From Acidimicrobiia bacterium (lineage in GTDB: Bacteria > Actinomycetota > Acidimicrobiia > Spongiisociales > ZC4RG35): DNA of 9,518 bases. Of the stretch, positions 1 to 5,967 are shown one piece after another. The translations under genes were made by a program, and so were the position numbers. Positions within the stretch are counted from its first letter, which is position 1; each line of letters starts with the position of its first letter. The stretch spans positions 1 through 9,518 of the forward strand of contig JAICND010000029.1 in assembly GCA_025929005.1 (NCBI GenBank). Reading direction: 5' to 3'. The notes under the pieces are model-generated. The model saw only the letters and a list, made by a program, of their open reading frames with translations. It was not told the DNA's origin and did no database searches.

Positions 1-543
1 CAACACGACACCGATTAGAGCGAACACCAGGCCGATCTCGGCGCCGAGGTCCTCAAGCAGGACGACAGGTAGCTCCGGTGACTTCGCCCGCCTGATGAAC
101 TGCCACCAGGAAGTGCCCTCCGGTTTCACGTGTCTGGCGGCACGGATGGCAGTAAGGAGGGAGAAGGTCTCCAAAGCGATGGCGAGAACCAGGATGCCGA
201 TGGCCACAATGAGGTTCTCGGTCTCATGGGGATGGCGAAGCTTGTCGATCCCCTCGTAGAGGGCGAAGAGGCCGCCCATGCTGAACAGCACCAGGGCAAC
301 GACAAAGGCCCAGAAGTACCGCTCGCGACCATAGCCGAAGGGATGTTCCCGATCGGCAGCCCGGGCAGCCCGTCGGCCACCCAGCAAGAGCAGGGCCTGA
401 TTGCCGGTGTCGGCGAGCGAGTGGCCGGCCTCTGCCAGCAGCCCGGCGGATCCGGTGATCACGAACCCGACCGCCTTGGCGATCGAGATGCCGAGGTTTG
501 CCACAAAGGCCGCCAGGATCGCCCGCTTCGACCCTTCTTGCAT
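1..543 (-). CDS. Cation diffusion facilitator family transporter, 5' part (runs off the window)
   Basis: Inner-membrane divalent metal cation/proton antiporter of the CDF family (Pfam Cation_efflux), expected to export Zn, Fe, Mn or similar ions. The first 181 codons are present and open to the window edge. Visible are TM1 (about residues 8-30), the TM2 metal-site motif HSLAD with H41 and D45 followed by TGNQALLLLG, the basic linker with the HPFGYGRERYFW signature (67-78), TM3 and TM4 (about 80-97 and 110-132), and a TM5 start with acidic E164-D165 in LLEDLGAEIGL. An acidic pair in TM5 instead of HxxxD recalls the SLC30A9-like branch, which is an inference from memory. ATG at 543-541 is chosen because the N-terminus then fits the family; its Shine-Dalgarno is poor. 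It follows the amidohydrolase gene on the same strand, separated by 54 bp with a strong palindrome. Metal specificity cannot be read from this part. Confidence 0.9.
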   Translation of the reverse strand, partial: MQEGSKRAILAAFVANLGISIAKAVGFVITGSAGLLAEAGHSLADTGNQALLLLGGRRAARAADREHPFGYGRERYFWAFVVALVLFSMGGLFALYEGIDKLRHPHETENLIVAIGILVLAIALETFSLLTAIRAARHVKPEGTSWWQFIRRAKSPELPVVLLEDLGAEIGLVFALIGVVL

Positions 544-567
544 AGGCCGTTAGCTTGCCACACGCCC

Positions 568-597
568 CCGATCCGCGAACCCGGGTTCGCGGATCGG
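568..597. terminator. Perfect 30-nt palindrome between amidohydrolase and CDF genes; possible terminator
   Basis: The two 15-nt halves are exact reverse complements, centred on CCCGGG between 582 and 583. The palindrome begins directly after the amidohydrolase stop codon (600-598) and ends 25 nt before the CDF start. As RNA it would fold into a very stable GC-rich hairpin. No U-run follows on either strand, so it is not a canonical intrinsic terminator. It could be a U-less terminator of the kind proposed for actinobacteria, a mRNA-stabilising stem, or a protein-binding palindrome. Confidence 0.5.
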
Positions 598-2037
598 TCA
601 GACGAAAGGCAGCTCCGACTCCGCGGTGATCTGCTCTCCGTGCCGGTAGACCGCAAGTACGCGGGTACCGGCCGGGTCGGGTGTGGTGAGGGGGTCGCGG
701 TCCACAACGATCAGGTTGGCAGCATCACCAACCGCCGAGCCCTGACCGAAGATCCCGAATGCCTTCTCGTTGCCGAGGCCGCCCGGGCTGGCCGCGGCGG
801 CTATTCCCCACCACGGGTTGGGTGACTCCACCGGGCAATCGGATCCGCCCACCAGCGGCACTCCTGCTTCAGCGAGGCGTGCGAAGGCGTAGGTCAATTC
901 GGACCTGTCTCCGAGGCGCTTGGCCAGCCAGTCCACCTCCGAGGTGATAAAGGAGGGTTGCACTGAGGCGGTTACACCGAGCCGGGCCATGCGGGCGATG
1001 GTGTCGGGTCGCAGAACCGAGGCGTGTTCGATCCTCATCCGCTTGTGGTCGCCGCCCGCCTCAATCAACTCCTCCAGCACATCGAGAACCCGATCGTTGG
1101 CCAGGTCCCCAATGGCGTGTATTGCCACTGTTCCTCCGAGGTCAAGACAGGTGCGACCCATCAAGACGGAGCGTTGATAATCGAGTCGCAGGGTGCCGGT
1201 GGTATCAGGTCTGTCCGTGAAGGGCTCATAGAGAGCGGCGGTGTGACCACCGAGACTGCCATCGGCGAAGTCCTTCCAACCGAAGAACGAAACATTGGAT
1301 GGCCCCTGCTTGAGTCTTTCGGCGGCCGCGGTCAGCTCGGCGGGGTTAGAGGCGATCACGAGAACCTCAAAGTCGAGGGGAACCCCGGCCGCGACCGCCA
1401 GCAGGGTCTCGACTTCGTTGGGGACCTCGCACCAGATTGGATCCCCGGCTGAAACAATCGCGGTGATCTTCCCCAGTCCTAATGATGCGAGTCCGGCCAG
1501 CGCCCGCCGGACCACCGTTGGGTCGAGAGGTGGCTGACGTGAGCCGACCGCGTTGGCTACCGGCTGCACATCGGTTTCCCGAAGAATCCCCGATTCGGAC
1601 TCAACGCCAGCCAGAGCCAAAGCAGCGCTGTTGGCGACCGCGACATGCCCGCAATATCGGTACAGCAAAACGGGTCGGTCTTCGAGGAACCGGTCGAGGT
1701 CAAAGCGAGTGGGGAGGCGGCGTTCTGCCAGAGATTCGTCATCGAGGCGATTTCCAACCACAACCTCTTCCGGGCCCAGGCCGGCGGCGGCATCGCGAAT
1801 CCGCCTCTCGAGGTCGGCGAAGTCGAGCGCCTCCTTGACAGAGAGCCTGGTCACGGCGGCGGCGTAACCGATCGGGTGGAAATGATGATCGTGTCGAGGT
1901 GCCAAGATGAAACCGGTGTTGTAACGGTCCTCCGGTAGATCCTCCATTGGCAGATCGTCCCGCCGGCCGATCGAGGCAATTTTGCGATCGGTCATCAGCA
2001 CCGAGGTGTTGGCAGCGGTGACGAGTCGGCTACTCAT
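598..2037 (-). CDS. Amidohydrolase family protein (YtcJ-like, Amidohydro_3)
   Basis: Predicted cytoplasmic metal-dependent hydrolase of the amidohydrolase superfamily, 479 aa; substrate unknown. The metal site is complete: DxHxH on strand 1 (D50, H52, H54), the probable carboxylated lysine K255 in WKDFADGSLGG, H307 in VAIHAIGD, H338 in RIEHAS, and D400 in GGSDCPVESPNPWWG. The segment GHVAVANSAAL (130-140) is also typical of YtcJ-like enzymes. The C-terminal strand NLIVVDRDPL (441-450) belongs to the small beta-sandwich. The stretch between the catalytic Asp region and that strand (about 412-440) is shorter than I expect, and 479 aa is at the short end for the family, but the frame is intact. 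The ATG lies in an ATGA overlap with the upstream phosphatase stop, which supports translational coupling; no good Shine-Dalgarno is seen. Confidence 0.9.
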   Translation of the reverse strand: MSSRLVTAANTSVLMTDRKIASIGRRDDLPMEDLPEDRYNTGFILAPRHDHHFHPIGYAAAVTRLSVKEALDFADLERRIRDAAAGLGPEEVVVGNRLDDESLAERRLPTRFDLDRFLEDRPVLLYRYCGHVAVANSAALALAGVESESGILRETDVQPVANAVGSRQPPLDPTVVRRALAGLASLGLGKITAIVSAGDPIWCEVPNEVETLLAVAAGVPLDFEVLVIASNPAELTAAAERLKQGPSNVSFFGWKDFADGSLGGHTAALYEPFTDRPDTTGTLRLDYQRSVLMGRTCLDLGGTVAIHAIGDLANDRVLDVLEELIEAGGDHKRMRIEHASVLRPDTIARMARLGVTASVQPSFITSEVDWLAKRLGDRSELTYAFARLAEAGVPLVGGSDCPVESPNPWWGIAAAASPGGLGNEKAFGIFGQGSAVGDAANLIVVDRDPLTTPDPAGTRVLAVYRHGEQITAESELPFV

Positions 2038-2828
2038 ACGAGATGCCGAGGGATAGTCGATTGCACGGCGTCAAGCAGCGCTTGATGGATGTGACCGTTG
2101 GAGACGACCACCCCGATATCGGTCAGCCCTAAACCTTGACCCGCGGCGTTGGAGACAGCCCCACCCGCCTCCGTGACGAGGAGAACGCCGGCCGCCATGT
2201 CCCAGGGTTGAAGGGCGAACTCCCAGTATCCGTCGTACAGACCGGCCGCCACCCAGGCAAGGTCAAGAGCAGCGCTGCCCATTCGGCGGATCCCCTGAGC
2301 GCGGCCCAGCACTGCAGCCAGATTGGCGGCATAGGAGTCGGCATGGAGATTGCGGTCGTAGGGAAAGCCGGTGGCGATCAAGCTGTGGCTCAGTTCCGTT
2401 TCCGAGGAGACGGCGATCGGACGCTCTCCCTGGTAGGAGCCTCCTCCCCGCGAGGCGGAAAACTCCTCCTGGCGCAGAGGATCGATCACCACCCCGACGG
2501 CAGCCTCGCCATCAACCCATAAAGCCACCGAGACGGCCACGTGGGGGATCGAGTGGAGGAAATTCACTGTGCCGTCGAGAGGATCCACCAGCCACGCCCG
2601 ACCGTCGAGGGAGCGGCTCCCACCGCCTTCTTCGGCCAGGATGGCGTCGTTCGGATAGTGGCTGCGAAGGACTTTGAGCACCTGTTGTTCGCTCGATCGG
2701 TCGACGGCGGTGACCGGATTCGCATCGCTCTTGTAGTCGGCCCTCACGGTCACGCCGAAGTGCTCGCGTACGACAGCCGCTCCTGTCCGGGCTGCGAGCA
2801 ACGCCACTGTCAGTTCCTCTTCGTACAT
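2034..2828 (-). CDS. Inositol monophosphatase family protein
   Basis: Mg2+-dependent, Li+-sensitive-type phosphatase of the IMPase/FIG superfamily, 264 aa, cytoplasmic. Motifs in order: AILAEEGGG with E66/E67 as metal ligand, WLVDPLDGTVNF (79-90) with D82 and D85 as the metal-binding and nucleophile-activating aspartates, and WDMAAGVLLVTEAGG (209-223) with D210. These match the two Prosite IMP signatures. The substrate may be inositol-1-phosphate, but relatives act on histidinol phosphate, PAP or sugar phosphates, and the sequence does not decide. A reading frame with a TTG 33 nt further upstream exists, but ATG 2828-2826 is chosen because GAGG lies 8 nt before it and the family's N-terminus fits. 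The last codons overlap the amidohydrolase start by 4 nt, so the two are probably one operon; no biochemical link between them is evident. Confidence 0.92.
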   Translation of the reverse strand: MYEEELTVALLAARTGAAVVREHFGVTVRADYKSDANPVTAVDRSSEQQVLKVLRSHYPNDAILAEEGGGSRSLDGRAWLVDPLDGTVNFLHSIPHVAVSVALWVDGEAAVGVVIDPLRQEEFSASRGGGSYQGERPIAVSSETELSHSLIATGFPYDRNLHADSYAANLAAVLGRAQGIRRMGSAALDLAWVAAGLYDGYWEFALQPWDMAAGVLLVTEAGGAVSNAAGQGLGLTDIGVVVSNGHIHQALLDAVQSTIPRHLV

Positions 2829-2856
2829 GGCTCGATCCTCAAGGATGGTCGATTCG

Positions 2857-2869
2857 TACAATCCCCGCG
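2857..2869 (+). promoter_or_regulatory. Probable -10 element for a leaderless lnt transcript
   Basis: TACAAT at 2857-2862 matches the TANNNT consensus and is followed by 7 nt and then the GTG start at 2870. This spacing puts the expected transcription start at or next to the GTG, the usual arrangement of actinobacterial leaderless mRNAs. There is no Shine-Dalgarno before this GTG, which agrees. No convincing -35 hexamer is seen. The whole divergent gap to the phosphatase gene is only 41 bp. Confidence 0.5.
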
Positions 2870-4357
2870 GTGCGGTCGATCCTCACCGGTCTCGTCGGGG
2901 CCGGGCTCATGGTGGCGGCGTTCCCCCCATACCGGTGGGGGGTTCTTGTTGTTGTGGCCCTTGCCCTCTTGTTTTGGGAGTTACGAACGGGTCGTCACCC
3001 AGCCCTCACCGGCTGGGTGTTCGGTCTCGCCTTCCTTTCAGGTCTGGTGTGGTGGGTTTCTGAGCTTGGGCTGATCGCGATCGCGCCATTGGTCGGAGTG
3101 TTCTCGGTCCACTTCCTCGTCTTCGGCTGGCTCATGGCAAAAACAAGGAAATGGAGCCCTGGCTGTTGGTGGGTGGCCGCGGTCGGTGGATGGGCCTTGC
3201 TCGAAGTGGTCAGAGTTCGGTTTCCGGTAGGTGGGTTCGAGTGGGGGCTGGCCGGTTATCCGATGAGCGAATACGCCTGGGCGAGAGGGGCCTCCCAATG
3301 GATCGGCACTACCGGGTGGGGGGTGGTGCTGGCCGCGATCGCAGCGGGGTTGGTTGTTGCCCTGGAGAAGCGCCGGGCGGTGCCGTGGTTGTGGGCTCCC
3401 ATCCTGGGAGCTGCTGGCTTGCTGGTCGGTGGGGCGGTGGCGCCAGCTGTCGCCACCGGCCCGGAAGTCCGGGTGGCCATCGTCCAGGGCTCGACCCCGT
3501 GTCCGCTCACACACTGTCCGGATGAGCGACTTCTCACCTACCAACAGCATCTTGAGTTGACCAAGACCATTCCTGCCGGGTCGGTCGATCTCGTGGTCTG
3601 GTCGGAGGGCTCGACCGGAAGCCTTAACGCCGACCCCGTTCTCCATCCCGAAATCGGTGCCGCCATCGGTGCCGAAGCCGCCCGCATCGGCAGCTACTTC
3701 CTGGTGGGCGGTGATCGTCCTATTTCTGAGACCCATTGGATCAACGCCAACGTGGTGTTCGGGCCCGATGGCGAGATCGTGGGTGAATACCGCAAACGCC
3801 ACCCGGTGCCTTTTGGTGAATACATTCCGGCCCGGCCGCTGTTCGACTGGATCTCCGCCCTGTCGGCAGTGCCCCGCGACATGATCCGCGGAGCAGAGGT
3901 GGTCTTGTTCGACATCGGCACCGGAAGGATCGGCTCGGTGATCTCCTTTGAGGGCGCCTTTGCCCGCTACTCCCGTCAAACGATCGGCCTCGGAGGCCAG
4001 CTTCTGGTGGTGGCCACCAACGAGGGGAGTTACGAGTTCACTTCTGTCTCTGATCAGTTCATCGGCATGACCCGCATGCGCGCGGCCGAGACCGGGGTCG
4101 ACGTCGTTCATTCGGCGGTGACGGGCAAATCGACATTTATCACCGCCGGAGGCCGTGTCGGTGAAACCACCGGGTTTACGGATCAAAGCGTCATCAGGGC
4201 AACGCTGCGGATGCGCAACGCAGGACCGACCCTCTATGTGATGTTCGGGGAGTGGGTGCAGACTCTGGCCATCGCTGGGTTGCTGATCGCTACTCTCAAT
4301 CGGTGCCGCAGTTTGCGTGGCTCTGCTCCCACGAGTCCTATCAGCCCGAAGCCCTGA
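2870..4357 (+). CDS. lnt: Apolipoprotein N-acyltransferase homologue with Ser in place of the catalytic Cys
   Basis: Lnt transfers an acyl chain from phospholipid to the alpha-amino group of the lipidated Cys of lipoproteins in the cytoplasmic membrane. The 495-aa protein has the expected plan: about six N-terminal hydrophobic segments (roughly residues 1-192, with GGFEWGLAGYP at 121-131), a carbon-nitrogen hydrolase (nitrilase-like) domain starting at VRVAIVQGS (200-208), and a last TM near 463-482. The triad Glu is present (E246 in VVWSEGS), as is the triad Lys (K309 in YRKRHPVPFGEYIP). The position of the nucleophilic Cys (C387 in E. coli, usually CYE or CFE) reads ISFEGAF, with S359 (codon TCC at 3944-3946); the neighbouring E361 is kept. 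Either a serine nucleophile works, another Cys substitutes, or acyl transfer is lost. The GTG start follows a TACAAT box by 7 nt. The 3' end overlaps the next gene. Confidence 0.88.
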   Translation: MRSILTGLVGAGLMVAAFPPYRWGVLVVVALALLFWELRTGRHPALTGWVFGLAFLSGLVWWVSELGLIAIAPLVGVFSVHFLVFGWLMAKTRKWSPGCWWVAAVGGWALLEVVRVRFPVGGFEWGLAGYPMSEYAWARGASQWIGTTGWGVVLAAIAAGLVVALEKRRAVPWLWAPILGAAGLLVGGAVAPAVATGPEVRVAIVQGSTPCPLTHCPDERLLTYQQHLELTKTIPAGSVDLVVWSEGSTGSLNADPVLHPEIGAAIGAEAARIGSYFLVGGDRPISETHWINANVVFGPDGEIVGEYRKRHPVPFGEYIPARPLFDWISALSAVPRDMIRGAEVVLFDIGTGRIGSVISFEGAFARYSRQTIGLGGQLLVVATNEGSYEFTSVSDQFIGMTRMRAAETGVDVVHSAVTGKSTFITAGGRVGETTGFTDQSVIRATLRMRNAGPTLYVMFGEWVQTLAIAGLLIATLNRCRSLRGSAPTSPISPKP

Positions 4358-5277
4358 TCGATCAGGCACTCGCGGCCGAAAAGGTCGGCTTCGACATGGT
4401 GACGGCTTCCGACCACTTCCACCCCTGGGTCGACGACAACTCGGCTGCCGGATTCGTCTGGGCGTGGCTGGGCGCAGCTGCGGTCCGCACCGAACGAGTC
4501 CGGTTCGTCACCTCGGTGACCTGCCCACTGTTCCACTATCACCCGGGGTTGGTCGCCCAGGCAGCTGCCACCGTCAGCCGGCTATCGGAGGGACGCTTCA
4601 TCCTCGGAGTGGGTACCGGGGAGAACATCAACGAAGGTCCCCTGGGTTACGAGTTTCCCGGGTACGGAGAGCGAATCCGGAGAATGCGGGAAGCGCTCGA
4701 GATCATGACCCGTCTCTTGGCCGGCGAGAAACTCGACTTTGAGGGCCAGTACTACACGTGTCACAAGGCCAAGCTCTACAGCCCGCCGATCGGACGAGTC
4801 CCGATCTGGATGGCCGCGGGTGGCCGGCAATCCGCAACTTTCGCCGGAAAGAACTGTGAGGGGATCATCACCTCGGTGAAGGATCCGGCCGACACAGTGG
4901 CCGAAATCATCGAGCCGTTCCAGGAGAGTCATGGACGTCATGGCACCGTCATGGCAACGCGATGGGTGGTGTTGGCCGGTGACACCGACGAAGCCTGGGA
5001 AGCGCTCGGATCGATGCGTGGGCTCAGAGCGCCGGGCCGTCTCGAAGAGGTGGATCCGGCCGTGCTGCGGGAAAGGGCCGACGCCATGGATCGCACCGAA
5101 ATCCTCAACAAGTACACCGTTGTCCGCGATGCCGCCGGCCTCATCGACGCCTATCGACCCCTGGTAAATGATGTGGGAGCGGATGTGGTCTCGATTCAGG
5201 TGGCGGCCACCGACCCCCTGAAAGCGATCGAACTGATCGGCTCCGAAGTCCTTCCCGAACTCAAGAAAAAACCCTGA
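4303..5277 (+). CDS. LLM-class F420-dependent oxidoreductase, G6PDH-family-like (TIGR03557 type)
   Basis: Cytoplasmic (beta/alpha)8 luciferase-like enzyme expected to use deazaflavin F420. With the GTG at 4303 it is 324 aa. Features seen: SDHFHPW with D37, H38 and W42, corresponding to D39, H40 and W44 of mycobacterial FGD1; a VTCPLFHYHPGLVAQAAAT segment; GVGTGENINE, with the Glu corresponding to E109 of FGD1; and a conserved LSEGRFILGVG block. Similarity is to the broad family named after F420-dependent glucose-6-phosphate dehydrogenase, so glucose-6-phosphate is not implied and the substrate is unknown. An in-frame GTG at 4252 would add 17 residues, but GTG 4303 puts the active-site His two residues from its FGD1 position and is preferred. 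There is no clear Shine-Dalgarno. The start lies 55 nt inside lnt in another frame, so translation is probably coupled to lnt. Confidence 0.9.
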   Translation: MPQFAWLCSHESYQPEALIDQALAAEKVGFDMVTASDHFHPWVDDNSAAGFVWAWLGAAAVRTERVRFVTSVTCPLFHYHPGLVAQAAATVSRLSEGRFILGVGTGENINEGPLGYEFPGYGERIRRMREALEIMTRLLAGEKLDFEGQYYTCHKAKLYSPPIGRVPIWMAAGGRQSATFAGKNCEGIITSVKDPADTVAEIIEPFQESHGRHGTVMATRWVVLAGDTDEAWEALGSMRGLRAPGRLEEVDPAVLRERADAMDRTEILNKYTVVRDAAGLIDAYRPLVNDVGADVVSIQVAATDPLKAIELIGSEVLPELKKKP

Positions 5278-5287
5278 CCCAAACGCG

Positions 5288-5333
5288 CTTTTATCACCCA
5301 GACCCGCCGGAAACCGGCGGGTCTGGGTCGCGA
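5288..5333 (+). repeat. Direct repeat copy 1, with perfect 15-bp hairpin
   Basis: This 46-nt unit begins CTTTTATCACCCAGACCC and ends GGTCTGGGTCGCGA. Inside it, 5296-5310 and 5314-5328 are exact reverse complements around an AAA loop. It begins 10 nt after the oxidoreductase stop codon, so it can serve as its terminator or 3' stabilising stem, although no U-run follows the stem on the plus strand (TCGCGAAAG follows). The second copy starts 62 nt downstream and differs at one base. Confidence 0.85.
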
Positions 5334-5349
5334 AAGTGGGGGGATCCCT

Positions 5350-5395
5350 CTTTTATCACCCAGACCCACCGGAAACCGGCGGGTCTGGGTCGCGA
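5350..5395 (+). repeat. Direct repeat copy 2, hairpin overlapping the 3' end of the ASCH gene
   Basis: This is 45/46 identical to copy 1. The stem arms are 5358-5372 and 5376-5390 with an AAA loop. The one difference (A at 5368 opposite C at 5380) breaks a pair in a plus-strand RNA (A.C) but leaves a G.U pair in a minus-strand RNA. So this copy folds fully only in the transcript of the minus-strand ASCH gene, whose stop codon (5358-5356) sits at its edge. GATAAAAG follows on that strand, not a U-run. Confidence 0.85.
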
Positions 5396-5967
5396 GAGGT
5401 CAGATACGCGGCTCCTCGTGGCGACAACTCGTACCCGATCCGGTGGCTGATGGTGAGACCCAGGTTTTTGAGTTTGCGGACATCGAGTTTGAAAGGTGCG
5501 GTCTCCATCCCGACCATCTGTGCAAGGTCGGGCGCCCGCCGGCGAGGATGGGCGGCGATCAGGTCGAGGACCTGGCGAGTCCAAGCCCCATGACTCGAAG
5601 CCCTGTCCAGGCGCGCGAGTCGCTTGTCGATGTCCGCCAAGTCGGAATCGGTGAGTTCTGCCGAATTCGCCAGGACCGCTCGCGGATCGGGCTCTTCGAC
5701 GAGGCGGAAGCTGATCCGGTAGATCGGCAGTCCCGGGCGGTCGGGTAGATCAGCCAACAAGGCTGCAGCGCTCTCGTGTCCGGCCCGGCGAGCGTCCAGG
5801 TCGGTGACCTCGTGGGCTTCCGCGATCGCCACTTCTTCGACCTCGATGATCCCGCCGGGAGTGCGATAACGACCGCCTACCAAGACCTGCGGTGCTTTCC
5901 ATCGGCGAAAGGTGACCGTGATCTCGCCTGCCGCGAGAGGATCCCAGAACCTCTTGAGCCACAACAT
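5356..5967 (-). CDS. ASCH (PUA-like) domain protein with C-terminal winged-helix-like region
   Basis: 203 aa, cytoplasmic. The N-terminal half (about 1-95) resembles ASCH-domain proteins of actinobacteria: LAAGEITVTFRRWKAPQV (11-28), a GGRYRTPGGIIEVEEV beta-barrel segment, and IYRISFRLVEEPDPR. ASCH folds are PUA-like and are proposed to bind RNA or modified nucleotides; no reaction is established for this group. The C-terminal part (about 127-189, GAWTRQVLDLIAAHP to LSPRGAAYL) looks like a small winged helix, which suggests nucleic-acid contact. The family usually ends near that YL; here residues from about 193 to 203 (ending DPPVSGGSG) are encoded by hairpin repeat copy 2, so the tail looks like a by-product of the repeat. 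The ATG shares one base with the kinase stop (TGATG) and has no good Shine-Dalgarno, so translation is probably coupled and the gene belongs to the two-component operon. Confidence 0.82.
   Translation of the reverse strand: MLWLKRFWDPLAAGEITVTFRRWKAPQVLVGGRYRTPGGIIEVEEVAIAEAHEVTDLDARRAGHESAAALLADLPDRPGLPIYRISFRLVEEPDPRAVLANSAELTDSDLADIDKRLARLDRASSHGAWTRQVLDLIAAHPRRRAPDLAQMVGMETAPFKLDVRKLKNLGLTISHRIGYELSPRGAAYLTSRDPDPPVSGGSG

Noticed and set aside
130..825. 231-codon open frame on the plus strand
   Set aside because: It runs antisense across the CDF and amidohydrolase genes, both of which have clear family motifs, and its translation has no recognisable domain.
2859..2861. TTG as a start for the phosphatase (11 residues longer)
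   Set aside because: ATG 2828 has GAGG at good spacing and gives the usual N-terminus; the longer form would leave almost no room for a promoter.
2832..2885. TCGATCCTCA repeated at 2832-2841 and 2876-2885, and ATCCT-CA-AGGAT at 2835-2846, as operators
   Set aside because: The direct repeat lies partly in lnt coding sequence and the inverted repeat has only 5-bp arms, part of it being the phosphatase ribosome binding site; chance is enough to explain both.
3038..4369. 443-codon open frame on the minus strand
   Set aside because: It is antisense to lnt. Its protein is rich in Arg, Asp, His and Gly with no motif, as expected of a shadow frame in GC-rich DNA.
5264..5271. Run of six A near the oxidoreductase 3' end as a U-run for a minus-strand terminator
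   Set aside because: It lies about 25 nt beyond the copy 1 stem on the minus strand, too far to act with it, and encodes the Lys codons at the protein's end.
5288..5395. Paired hairpins as a two-unit CRISPR array
   Set aside because: There are only two units with a 16-nt spacer, the stems are far longer than CRISPR repeat stems, and no cas gene is present.
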